Position numbers and translations under genes: made by a program. Positions 1-7,422 of a stretch of 37,567 nucleotides of DNA are shown piece by piece; position 1 is the first letter of the stretch; each line of letters begins with the position of its first letter. The stretch spans positions 1 to 37,567 of the forward strand of contig NZ_FTNE01000005.1 in NCBI RefSeq assembly GCF_900156265.1, in the 5' to 3' direction. The notes under the pieces were generated by a model that was not told the origin of the DNA, searched no databases, and saw only the letters and a list, made by a program, of their open reading frames with translations. Source of the stretch: Acidiphilium rubrum. GTDB lineage: Bacteria; Pseudomonadota; Alphaproteobacteria; Acetobacterales; Acetobacteraceae.

Positions 1-89
1 GGCTCCTCGATCGTGCCGAGGAGACCCTACGTTCGACGATGGAGGTGGGCCAAAATTCGCCATCACTGCTGGGCCAAAATTCAGTAGCA
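1..89. mobile_element. Right end of an IS21-like insertion sequence (partial)
   Basis: The 13-mer tgggccaaaattc occurs twice, at 46-58 and 70-82, with a 24-bp period. The block ends in ...gtagCA at 89, and recognisable paaK coding sequence starts immediately after. Repeated internal motifs near the tip and a terminal CA-3' are what IS21-family (istA/istB) ends look like from general knowledge. The transposase genes would lie left of the window, so the family is inferred from the end structure only. The element sits exactly where the N-terminal part of paaK should be, so it is probably the cause of that gene's truncation. Confidence 0.55.
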
Positions 90-1243
90 AAGCCAGCCTT
101 TCCGATATCGCGACATTGCCGTTCACCACCAAGGGCGATCTGCGGGCGCATTATCCGTTCGGCTTTTTCAGCGTCCCGATGGATCAGGTGCAGCGGGTCC
201 ACGCCTCATCCGGCACGACCGGCAAACCCACTGTTGTAGGGTATACGAAATCGGATATCGAAACCTGGGCGGCACTGGTCGCTCGCTCGATCGAGGTTGC
301 CGGCGGCAAACCCGGCATGAAAATCCATGTCGCTTACGGCTATGGCCTGTTCACCGGCGGCCTTGGCGCGCATTATGGCGCCGAGGCGGCGGGCTGCACC
401 GTGATCCCGATGTCCGGCGGGCAGACCGAAAAGCAGGTGCAGATGATCATTGATTTCCAGCCAGACATCATCATGGTCACGCCGAGCTATATGCTGACGA
501 TTCTCGATGAGTTCATCCGCCAGGGCATCGATCCTCGTTCGACCTCGCTGAAGATCGGTATTTTTGGCGCGGAACCCTGGACCGATGCGATGCGCGCGGA
601 GATCGAGTCGGCCTTTCACATCGATGCGGTGGATATTTATGGCCTCTCGGAGGTCATGGGGCCGGGGGTTGCCAGCGAGGGGGCGGCCATGAAAGACGGG
701 CCGACGATCTGGGAGGATCATTTTTACCCGGAGATCATCGATCCGGTGACGGGCGAGGTCTTGCCGGACGGGGCGGTTGGGGAGCTGGTTTTCACGTCGC
801 TCACGAAACAGGCGATGCCGGTGATCCGCTATCGCACGCGCGACCTGACCTGCCTGTTGCCGGGGACTCTGCCAGGACCGTTGGGCGCGATGCGCCGAAT
901 GGGCCGGATCATGGGCCGGTCGGACGACATGATGATTATCCGCGGGGTTAACGTCTTTCCGACCCAGATCGAGGAATTGCTGTTCGAATGCGCTGGCCTG
1001 GCGCCCCATTATTATATCGAGCTGACCCGTCCCGACCGGATGGATGAGATCAAGGTTTGCGCGGAAGCCAAGGTCGATTGTCTCGATGAGGGGAGCATCG
1101 CCGCGCAAGGCAAAAAGCTGCGTGAGCTGATCAAGGGACGCATCGGCATTACGGCTGTGGTCGAGATCGTCATGCCGGGGACGATCGCGCGATCGCTGGG
1201 GAAGGTTCAGCGGATCAGGGATCTGCGCAAGCTGGCCGGATAG
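90..1243 (+). pseudogene. paaK: Phenylacetate-CoA ligase PaaK, 5' end removed by the insertion
   Basis: PaaK adenylates phenylacetate and ligates it to CoA, the entry step of the aerobic phenylacetyl-CoA pathway. The frame reads ASLSDIATLPFTTKGDL from base 92 and includes the adenylate-forming P-loop SSGTTGKPT, the GLFTGGLGAHYGAE block, IYGLSEVMGPG and GRSDDMMIIRGVNVFP, so core and C-terminal domains are intact. E. coli PaaK (~437 aa) has about 55 more residues before the first aligned block; these are missing and IS-like DNA is joined instead. A TTG at 116 could be called as a start, but it lies inside the conserved TLPFTTK block and is not credible. The frame stays open leftward through the IS tip, so a fusion product is possible. 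It converges on the TetR gene with a 33-bp gap. Confidence 0.85.
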
Positions 1244-1276
1244 GGACGAGGCGATGGTATCGAACCGTAATTGTTG

Positions 1277-1867
1277 CTAATCCGGCAGGCCGCCCAGAAA
1301 CATTTCGGTCGCAAGATCGGCGATCTTGCCCGCTTTCGTCGGACCGTTCGGGTCGAACCAGATATGGGTCCAGTTCAGCATCCCAAAGAACATCATGACG
1401 ATTGGCCGGCGCAGCGCCGGGGATTTGGTGAGCTTTGGGCGGAGTTCGATCGTCAAACGGTCCACCACGTCCAGCAGATCGCGCTGGTGCTTGACGATGA
1501 TCGCACGCCGCGGCGCGGGCAAATTTGGCAGCTCGTTCAGCAGGATCTTTTGGCTGGCCTGCGCGCCGCTATAAAGCCGCATCAGCGCGTGGGCGAGTGC
1601 GCGCAGCTTGGCATCCGCCGTGCCCTCGCCGGCTTCGATCCGTGTGGCCGCCTCGACGAGGGTTTGGACATGCGTGTCCATGACGTCGAACAGGATATCG
1701 TCCTTGGCGGGATAATAATGGTAGAGCAATGATTTCGAGATAGCACAGGAGTCCGCCAGCTCCGCGACGGAGGCGCCCAGGAAGCCCTTTTTGGCGTAGA
1801 GCAAGGCGGCGGCTGCCATGATGGCGTCGCGGCGCTTGTCGTAATCCGCCGATTGCGTTCTTGCCAT
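1277..1867 (-). CDS. TetR-family regulator, PaaR-like repressor of the paa genes
   Basis: A 196-residue one-component regulator. The N-terminal helix-turn-helix (about residues 14-58) is typical TetR: DAIMAAAALLYAKKGF, then SVAELADSCAISKSLLYHYYPAKDDIL. The rest is the helical ligand-binding and dimerisation domain, ending in a TetR_C-like FFGMLNWTHIWFDPNG segment. PaaR regulators of this family in proteobacteria repress paa genes and respond to phenylacetyl-CoA; assigning that role here rests on position. The gene is divergent from paaABCDE, and the intervening region holds palindromes suited to a TetR dimer. It starts at an ATG whose complement is at 1865-1867. Confidence 0.85.
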   Translation of the reverse strand: MARTQSADYDKRRDAIMAAAALLYAKKGFLGASVAELADSCAISKSLLYHYYPAKDDILFDVMDTHVQTLVEAATRIEAGEGTADAKLRALAHALMRLYSGAQASQKILLNELPNLPAPRRAIIVKHQRDLLDVVDRLTIELRPKLTKSPALRRPIVMMFFGMLNWTHIWFDPNGPTKAGKIADLATEMFLGGLPD

Positions 1868-1907
1868 GAACCAGTTGATCCCGGATGTTCAGTCACCCGG
1901 ATTGATA

Positions 1908-1919
1908 GTCCGAACGGAC
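1908..1919. promoter_or_regulatory. Inverted repeat gtccg-aa-cggac, possible second TetR operator
   Basis: Two perfect 5-bp arms separated by 2 bp lie 41 bp upstream of the TetR gene start. The half site cggac resembles the cggtc arms of the palindrome at 2170-2181. An autoregulatory site is plausible but inferred from position and symmetry only. Confidence 0.35.
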
Positions 1920-2049
1920 GGGTTTTGCCACACCCCGCGGACGCGTAAAGACCGTTTCAAATCGCATCGATCGTCAGCGGATCGTGGCTCGCCACCGATG
2001 CGCCGGCACCGGCCGTGGCGGCATGGACCGCGCGGATGGCGGGGAGGGG

Positions 2050-2162
2050 CAGGGTGGTCCGGCGGTTACCAGGTGAGGGTGAAAGGCGGGGACGGGCGGG
2101 TGGTCGCGCTGTTTCAGGGGCTTGGCCGGATGATCGGGACAAAAGTGCTGCCGGACGCTTAA
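2050..2162 (+). pseudogene. paaI: 3' remnant of paaI (phenylacetyl-CoA thioesterase)
   Basis: One frame reads GGYQVRVKGGDGRVVALFQG and continues LGRMIGTKVLPDA to a TAA at 2160-2162. This matches the last strand and tail of PaaI hotdog thioesterases; as I recall it, E. coli PaaI has TGVYDIEIV, VALFRGKSHRIGG and a short tail ending in EA. No PaaI sequence is readable further upstream in any frame, including the hotdog helix with its catalytic acid, so only about 35 codons survive. PaaI hydrolyses dead-end CoA esters of the phenylacetate pathway. The position directly before paaA suggests it once belonged to this cluster. The left boundary is approximate. Confidence 0.5.
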
Positions 2163-2169
2163 ATTAATT

Positions 2170-2181
2170 GACCGATCGGTC
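2170..2181. promoter_or_regulatory. Perfect 12-bp palindrome gaccgatcggtc, likely PaaR/TetR operator of paaA
   Basis: The palindrome lies 40 bp before the paaA start and just after an AT-rich patch (aaattaatt, 2161-2169). TetR-family PaaR sites are short inverted repeats of the ACCG/CGGT type. Its position overlapping the probable paaA promoter, with a divergent TetR gene alongside, makes it the best operator candidate in the window. Confidence 0.6.
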
Positions 2182-2221
2182 GGGTTATCGTAGTTTCAAA
2201 TCCGTCCGGAGGAGCAGGCGC

Positions 2222-3205
2222 ATGGATACTGTCGAGCTGAGCAAACAGAATGACGTTTCGGCCATCGCGGCGGACGATGCGGGGCGGCACGCGGCGTTCG
2301 AGGCGCGCGTCGCGGCGGACGAGTTCATCGAGCCCAAGGACTGGATGCCGGAGGCGTATCGCAAGACGCTGATCCGGCAGATATCACAGCACGCGCATTC
2401 GGAAATTGTCGGGATGTTGCCGGAGGGCAACTGGCTGACGCGCGCACCCTCGCTGCGGCGCAAAGCGATTCTGCTGGCGAAAATCCAGGATGAATGCGGC
2501 CATGGGCTCTATTTGTATGCCGCGGCCGAAACATTGGGAGTGTCGCGCGACGAGATGACCGAAGCGCTGCATGCGGGGCGGGCGAAATACTCCACGATTT
2601 TCAATTACCCCACGCTGACCTGGGCGGATATCGGCGCCATTGGCTGGCTGGTGGATGGTGCGGCGATCTTGAACCAGGTGCCGCTGCAGCGCACCTCGTA
2701 CGGGCCGTATGCGCGCGCGATGGTGCGCATCTGCAAGGAGGAGAGTTTCCACCAGCGCCAGGGCTATGAGAGCATGATGCAGCTGGCGAACGGCACGCCG
2801 GCGCAACAGCGCATGGCGCAGGATGCGCTGGACCGCTGGTGGTGGCCCTCGCTGATGATGTTCGGGCCACCGGATGACAACTCGCCGAACTCCGCGCAAT
2901 CGATGCGCTGGCGGATCAAGCGCGATACCAATGACAAGCTGCGCCAGAAATTCATCGACGTGACGGTGCCGCAAGCGCAGGCCCTAGGGCTGACGATTCC
3001 CGATCCGGACCTGAAATGGAATCCGGCGCGCGAAAGCTATGATTATGGCGCGATCGATTGGGCGGAATTCTATGCCGTGGTGCGCGGCGAGGGACCGGTG
3101 GCGAAGGACCGGATCAAGGCGCGGATCGATGCCTGGGAGAGCCAGTCCTGGGTGCGCGAGGCCGCCATGGCGCATGAGGCCAAGCGGCAGAACAAGGCGG
3201 CGTGA
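2222..3205 (+). CDS. paaA: 1,2-phenylacetyl-CoA epoxidase, catalytic subunit PaaA
   Basis: Catalytic subunit of the multicomponent diiron oxygenase that epoxidises the aromatic ring of phenylacetyl-CoA. The protein is 327 aa. Diiron-ligand motifs are visible as DECGH near residues 90-94 and EESFH near 173-177 in the ferritin-like fold. The start at 2222 is chosen because ggagga lies just upstream and the product then opens [11 protein letters not shown]. An upstream in-frame TTG at 2168 would run through the operator palindrome and is rejected. It is first gene of paaABCDE; paaB starts 1 base after its stop. Repression by the divergent TetR protein is inferred. Confidence 0.95.
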   Translation: MDTVELSKQNDVSAIAADDAGRHAAFEARVAADEFIEPKDWMPEAYRKTLIRQISQHAHSEIVGMLPEGNWLTRAPSLRRKAILLAKIQDECGHGLYLYAAAETLGVSRDEMTEALHAGRAKYSTIFNYPTLTWADIGAIGWLVDGAAILNQVPLQRTSYGPYARAMVRICKEESFHQRQGYESMMQLANGTPAQQRMAQDALDRWWWPSLMMFGPPDDNSPNSAQSMRWRIKRDTNDKLRQKFIDVTVPQAQALGLTIPDPDLKWNPARESYDYGAIDWAEFYAVVRGEGPVAKDRIKARIDAWESQSWVREAAMAHEAKRQNKAA

Positions 3206-3206
3206 C

Positions 3207-3491
3207 ATGAAAGAGGGTCTGCCGCTCTGGGAAGTTTTCGTGCGGGCCAAGGGCGGCCTGTCGCACCGGCATGTCGGCAGCGTGCACGCCGCCGACCCGA
3301 AAATGGCGGTTGATGCGGCGCGGGATGTTTATACCCGCCGGATGGAGGGGGTCAGTCTGTGGGTGGTGCCTTCGGCTGCGATCACCGCGTCCGACCCTGG
3401 CGACGCGGCCTGCCTGTTCGAGCCGGCGCAGGACAAGGTTTACCGGCATCCGACCTTCTATGTTGTGCCTGATAATGTGAAGCATATCTGA
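3207..3491 (+). CDS. paaB: 1,2-phenylacetyl-CoA epoxidase subunit PaaB
   Basis: A 94-aa small subunit of the epoxidase, thought to bridge or stabilise PaaAC heterodimers. It has the recognisable family opening (LPLWEVFVRAKGGLSHRHVGSVHA) and the DAARDVYTRRMEGVSLWVVP segment. The length matches the family (about 95 aa). The ATG at 3207 is the only start that gives this standard N-terminus. Its TGA overlaps the paaC ATG by one base (TGATG at 3489-3493), indicating translational coupling and fixed stoichiometry with PaaA and PaaC. Confidence 0.95.
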   Translation: MKEGLPLWEVFVRAKGGLSHRHVGSVHAADPKMAVDAARDVYTRRMEGVSLWVVPSAAITASDPGDAACLFEPAQDKVYRHPTFYVVPDNVKHI

Positions 3492-4192
3492 TGGCGCACG
3501 ATCTTGCTGTGCGGTTGGGTGACGACGCGCTGATTCTGGGCCACCGGCTGAGCGAATGGTGCGGCCATGCGCCGACGCTTGAGCTTGACCTGGCGCTGAC
3601 CAATATCGGGCTCGACCTGATCGGACAGGCGCAGTTGTTCCTGGGACTGGCTGCGGCGGCGGAGGGCGAAGGGCGCGACGCGGATGCGCTGGCCTATCGG
3701 CGCACCGAGGATGCGTTCCAGAACTGTCTGCTGGCGGAACAGCCGAACGGCGATTTCGCGCGTACCATCGCGCGGCAGTTCCTGTTTTCCGCTTGGCAGG
3801 AATTGCTGCTCCGGCGGCTGGCGGATGCTGCGGACCAGGAGATCGCGGCGATCGCGGGCAAGGCGGTCAAGGAAGTCACCTACCATGCCAGCTTTGCCGC
3901 CGGCTGGGTGGTCCGGCTTGGCGACGGCACCGCCGAGAGCCATCAGCGCATGATCGCAGGGCTCGACTGGTGCTGGCGTTTTACCGGTGAGCTGTTCGAG
4001 GATGGTTGCGCGGCGCTGCGCACGGAATGGGATGCACGCGTGGATAAGGTGTTGGCGCAAGCCGGGCTTGACGCGCCTGAGCCGGTGCGCGGCATCACCG
4101 GCGGCAGGCGCGGGCGCCATTCCGAACATCTGGGGCATCTGCTGGCGCAGATGCAGTATCTGCCCCGAGCCTATCCGGATGCGGTGTGGTGA
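3491..4192 (+). CDS. paaC: 1,2-phenylacetyl-CoA epoxidase subunit PaaC
   Basis: The structural partner of PaaA, with a ferritin-like four-helix fold but no working diiron site in characterised members. The product is 233 aa, slightly shorter than the usual ~250. Family segments seen are DDALILGHRLSEWCGHAPTLE, ALTNIGLDLIGQAQLFLGLAA, the YRRTEDAFQNCLLAEQPNGDFA block and ITGGRRGRHSEHLGHLLAQMQ at the C-terminus. It is coupled to paaB through TGATG, and its 3' end overlaps the first codons of paaD. Confidence 0.93.
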   Translation: MAHDLAVRLGDDALILGHRLSEWCGHAPTLELDLALTNIGLDLIGQAQLFLGLAAAAEGEGRDADALAYRRTEDAFQNCLLAEQPNGDFARTIARQFLFSAWQELLLRRLADAADQEIAAIAGKAVKEVTYHASFAAGWVVRLGDGTAESHQRMIAGLDWCWRFTGELFEDGCAALRTEWDARVDKVLAQAGLDAPEPVRGITGGRRGRHSEHLGHLLAQMQYLPRAYPDAVW

Positions 4193-4683
4193 GCGCCACC
4201 ATCGCGGAGCGGCTTGCGGCGCGGATTTATGAAATTCTGGGCGCGGTGCCGGACCCTGAGATTCCGGTGATTTCGGTAGTGGAGCTCGGTATTGTGCGCG
4301 CGGTGCGCGCCGGCGTACCGGCGGTGGTGGTGATCACCCCGACCTATTCCGGCTGCCCAGCGACGGTGGCGATCAACAAAGCGGTGCGCGCGGCGCTGGA
4401 TGATGCCGGCTTGCGCGATGTCGTGGTCAAAACAGAATTGTCACCGGCCTGGACGACGGATTGGATATCTGATTCAGGGCGGGCGAAGCTGCTGGCCTAC
4501 GGCATCGCGCCGCCGGAAACCACAGCAGAGCGCCGGGCTCGGCGGGATGCGGCGCCGGCGATCTGCCCGCAATGCGGTACGGGCAGAACCGCAGAGATCA
4601 GCCAGTTTGGCTCGACCCCGTGCAAGGCGCTGTGGCGCTGCCTTGAGTGTGCCGAGCCGTTCGACCGGTTCAAATGTATATAG
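4186..4683 (+). CDS. paaD: PaaD, Fe-S assembly factor for the epoxidase system
   Basis: A 165-aa protein with an N-terminal MIP18/DUF59 domain (AVPDPEIPVISVVELGIV, then TPTYSGCPAT with Cys57) and a C-terminal zinc-ribbon-like segment: CPQC at 127-130, CLEC at 152-155, and a final Cys164. PaaD is required for maturation of the paa oxygenase reductase Fe-S cluster in characterised systems. The start is GTG, either 4186 or 4189; both overlap the paaC stop, and the second lies directly before SATIAERL. No ATG is available upstream of the conserved domain. Confidence 0.93.
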   Translation: MVSATIAERLAARIYEILGAVPDPEIPVISVVELGIVRAVRAGVPAVVVITPTYSGCPATVAINKAVRAALDDAGLRDVVVKTELSPAWTTDWISDSGRAKLLAYGIAPPETTAERRARRDAAPAICPQCGTGRTAEISQFGSTPCKALWRCLECAEPFDRFKCI

Positions 4684-4691
4684 CGGGCGCC

Positions 4692-5777
4692 ATGGACAAA
4701 CCGAAAACCAGTTTCCACGCGCTGACCGTGGCGGAGATCAGGCGCGAGACGCGTGATGCCGTCTCCATCCGTTTCGATGTGCCAGACGCGCTGGCGCCGC
4801 ATTTCACATTCAAGGCCGGGCAGTATCTGACGCTGCGGGCGGAGATTGGCGGTGAGGATGTGCGCCGCAATTATTCGATCTGCGCGGCACCGGCGGAGGG
4901 CGCGCTGATGGTGGCGGTGAAAGCTGTGGCCGGCGGCAAATTCTCCACCTACGCCAACAATGTGCTGCAGCCGGGCGATCGGTTGGAGGTGATGCCGGCC
5001 TCCGGCCGTTTCACGGCGCCGTTCGGGGCAGAGCGGGCCTTGTCCTATGCGGCGTTCGCCGCCGGCTCCGGTATCACGCCGATCCTTTCGATCCTGAAAA
5101 CCGTGCTGCACAGTGAGCCGGCAAGCCGCTTCAAATTGTTTTACGCCAACCGCCAGAGCGGGCAGATCATGTTCGCCGAGCAACTGGCCGCGCTCAAAAA
5201 CCGCTACATGGACCGGCTGGAAATTTTCCACTTCCTCTCGATGGAAGAGGACGATGTGGCGCTGTTCAACGGCCGGCTGGACGCCCGAAAATGTGCGGAG
5301 ATTGTCGGACTGTTGCTCGATCCAGCGGATTTGGACCAGGTTTTCATTTGCGGCCCGGAAGGGATGATGCTCGGCGCTGAGGCAGCACTGCTCGCGGCGG
5401 GCGTGCCGGCGGAGACGATCCTGCTGGAATTTTTTTTATCAGCCGGGCCAAGCACAGCGCAAAGCGAGAGCGCAGCAGCGGTGGTGCAAGCGGCGGCGGG
5501 GCGGCGGATGGGGATTTTGCTGGATGGCCGCAAATCGACGGTAGTGTTCGATGCCGCACTGGGGAATATCCTGGATAGCGTGCGCGCCGCCGGGATGCCG
5601 GCCCCGTTCGCCTGCAAAGGCGGGGTATGCGCGACCTGCCGGGCGAAGCTGGTTTCGGGCGAAGTGGATATGAAGGTGAACTATGGGCTGACGGCCGATG
5701 AGGTGACCCAAGGCTATATTCTAACCTGCCAGTCCGCTCCGCGCGGCGATGATGTGGTGATAAGCTATGATATGTAG
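4692..5777 (+). CDS. paaE: 1,2-phenylacetyl-CoA epoxidase reductase PaaE
   Basis: A 361-aa NAD(P)H-dependent reductase that delivers electrons to PaaAC. Order: FAD-binding ferredoxin-reductase domain (KAGQYLTLRAEIGGEDVRRN then YSICAAP), nucleotide-binding domain (AAGSGITPILSILKT; ICGPEGMM), and a C-terminal plant-type 2Fe-2S domain with ACKGGVCATCRAKL plus a distal Cys in YILTCQSAP. Length agrees with E. coli PaaE (~356 aa). The ATG at 4692 is preferred. An in-frame ATG at 4674 that would overlap the paaD stop at 4681-4683 remains possible, because the ribosome site before 4692 is weak. Last gene of the operon. Confidence 0.95.
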   Translation: MDKPKTSFHALTVAEIRRETRDAVSIRFDVPDALAPHFTFKAGQYLTLRAEIGGEDVRRNYSICAAPAEGALMVAVKAVAGGKFSTYANNVLQPGDRLEVMPASGRFTAPFGAERALSYAAFAAGSGITPILSILKTVLHSEPASRFKLFYANRQSGQIMFAEQLAALKNRYMDRLEIFHFLSMEEDDVALFNGRLDARKCAEIVGLLLDPADLDQVFICGPEGMMLGAEAALLAAGVPAETILLEFFLSAGPSTAQSESAAAVVQAAAGRRMGILLDGRKSTVVFDAALGNILDSVRAAGMPAPFACKGGVCATCRAKLVSGEVDMKVNYGLTADEVTQGYILTCQSAPRGDDVVISYDM

Positions 5778-6012
5778 GTTGGCCGAAGTGGGGTCATAAC
5801 GCCCGCGCGGATCACCAGCGTTCGGTCAATCCCCGCCATGAGCGCAGGCGCAGTGGTCCCAAGGGCCGCCGCCGCTCCGGTTATCAATCGGTCTCGCTGC
5901 CGTGGCAGACGGGCCTGCTCCGCCGCCGTAAGGTCAAACCGGCCTTGTTCACCGCCGGGTCATCGGCGTTCGACGCCTTCGGATGAAGGGTTGCCGCGCC
6001 GCTCGATGCAGG
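5778..6012. other. Gap between paaE and the crotonase gene; no gene recognised
   Basis: The two genes converge here. Open frames exist on both strands but none carries a family I recognise, and no clear hairpin with a U-tract was seen. It could contain decayed coding sequence. Confidence 0.4.
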
Positions 6013-6810
6013 TTATGATTCCCTGCGTGACCGCTTGTCGAGAAATCGTGCGATGCCATCCCGTGCGGCAGGGTCGGTCATGTTGCAGGCCATCGCTTCG
6101 CCCGCCACCTGATAGGCGGCCTCGGTGCCCAATTCCACCTGCCGGTAGAACTGTCTCTTGCCGATTTCGAGCGCCACCTTCGGTTTTTCGAGAATCCGCG
6201 CCACCAGTGCCTCGACCGCCGCATCCAGCGTAGCGTCCGGTACCGCATGGTTGATCAGGAACCGGCGCTCCGCCTCGGCCGCATCGATCATCTCGCCGGT
6301 CAACAGCATTTCCAGCGCCGGTTTGCGCGGCATTGTCCGGGCGAGGGCGACGCTGGGGGTCGAGCAGAACAGGCCGAGATTGATCCCCGACACCGCAAAC
6401 CGTGCCGAAGCCGCGGCGATCGCCAGATCGCAGCTTGCCACAAGCTGGCACCCGGCCGCCGTCGCGATGCCCTGCACCTTGGCGATCACCGGCACCGGCA
6501 GCGCCTGCAACCCGAGCATCACCGCGCTGCACCGTTCGAACAGGTCGCGGTGCTCGGCCGCCTCGTGCCGCGCCATCATTTCATGCAGGTCATGCCCGGC
6601 CGAAAACGCCGCACCCCGGGCCGCGAGCACGACGACGCGCGCCGTCCGGTCCGCCGCGACGTGCCCGATCGCGCGCGTCAGCGCCGCGAGCAGATCATCC
6701 GACAGCGCGTTGTAGCGCCGGGGGCGGTTGAGCGTGAACGTCAGCACCCCGCGCGCATCGCGTTCGATCAGCAACGGTTCGGACGCAGTCTCGACAGCAC
6801 CAAGGTCCAT
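6013..6810 (-). CDS. Enoyl-CoA hydratase/isomerase-family protein, ECHDC3-type
   Basis: A 265-aa crotonase-fold protein. The N-terminal crotonase strand (VLTFTLNRPRRYNALSDDL), the CoA/oxyanion segment (GAAFSAGHDLHEM, about residues 66-78) and the second oxyanion block (GIATAAGCQLVASCDLAIA, about 114-132) are present. The two positions that carry catalytic glutamates in mitochondrial enoyl-CoA hydratase are Gln122 (GCQL) and Gly142 (SGINLG). The wording GCQLVASCD...GLFCSTP is the signature of the ECHDC3 subgroup, whose reaction is not settled; ordinary hydratase activity is unlikely. It is last in a minus-strand set with an AhpD-like gene and an acyl-CoA synthetase, so a role in acyl-CoA metabolism is inferred. 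Confidence 0.85.
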   Translation of the reverse strand: MDLGAVETASEPLLIERDARGVLTFTLNRPRRYNALSDDLLAALTRAIGHVAADRTARVVVLAARGAAFSAGHDLHEMMARHEAAEHRDLFERCSAVMLGLQALPVPVIAKVQGIATAAGCQLVASCDLAIAAASARFAVSGINLGLFCSTPSVALARTMPRKPALEMLLTGEMIDAAEAERRFLINHAVPDATLDAAVEALVARILEKPKVALEIGKRQFYRQVELGTEAAYQVAGEAMACNMTDPAARDGIARFLDKRSRRES

Positions 6811-6834
6811 CGGCCAAGTATGCCAACCGGCGTC

Positions 6835-7422
6835 TCAGCCCGCAAGTTTCGGCGTCCGCCCCATCGTGAAGAACGCCGCGTTCGGCTGCATGAAGCTCAT
6901 GTTCGCCAACCGGTTCGACAGGGCAAAAAATCCGGCGATCGCGCCGATATCCCAGATATCCTCATGGTCGAACCCCGCCTCGCGCAGCGCAGCATGATCC
7001 TGCGGCACAATTTCGTGCGAGCGCGTCGCCACCTTCATCGCATAGGCGATCATCGCGGACTGCCGTGCCGACAGTGCGGCTTTTCCCGGATTGACGGCGA
7101 GCCGGTCTGCGATCTCGGCGTCCTTGGCATAGATCCGCAGGAGTGCTCCGTGCGCCACAACGCAGTAAAGACAATGATTGGCGCCGGAGGTCGCAACGAC
7201 GATCATCTCGCGCTCCGCCTTGCTGAGCCCGCCCGCGCGCAGCATCAAGGCGTCGTGGTAGGCAAAGAACGCCCTGAATTCATCCGGCCGATGCGCCAGC
7301 GCCAGAAACACGTTCGGTACGAATCCCGCCTTCTCCTGCACGGAAAGAATCCTGGCCCTCACATCAGCGGGCAGATCCACGATATCCGGCACGGCAAAGG
7401 CGCTGATCGGCGGTTCGCTCAT
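6835..7422 (-). CDS. AhpD-like / carboxymuconolactone-decarboxylase-fold peroxidase-related protein
   Basis: A 195-aa all-helical protein. The AhpD-type redox motif is visible as ANHCLYCVVAH (Cys84, Cys87, His91), preceded by LSKAEREMIVVATSGAN. The C-terminal YDIGAIAGFFALSNRLA-like segment (WDIGAIAGFFALSNRLANM) is typical of the peroxidase-related subgroup with an N-terminal extension. The start at 7422 gives a 4-base ATGA overlap with the upstream acyl-CoA synthetase stop (7419-7421), so the two are translationally coupled. Probable role is peroxide or disulfide chemistry; the substrate is unknown. Confidence 0.85.
   Translation of the reverse strand: MSEPPISAFAVPDIVDLPADVRARILSVQEKAGFVPNVFLALAHRPDEFRAFFAYHDALMLRAGGLSKAEREMIVVATSGANHCLYCVVAHGALLRIYAKDAEIADRLAVNPGKAALSARQSAMIAYAMKVATRSHEIVPQDHAALREAGFDHEDIWDIGAIAGFFALSNRLANMSFMQPNAAFFTMGRTPKLAG

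Noticed and set aside
206-1108. 300-codon minus-strand frame
   Set aside because: Antisense of paaK.
2168-2221. Upstream TTG start for paaA
   Set aside because: It would translate the operator palindrome; the ATG at 2222 has a good ribosome site and gives the normal N-terminus.
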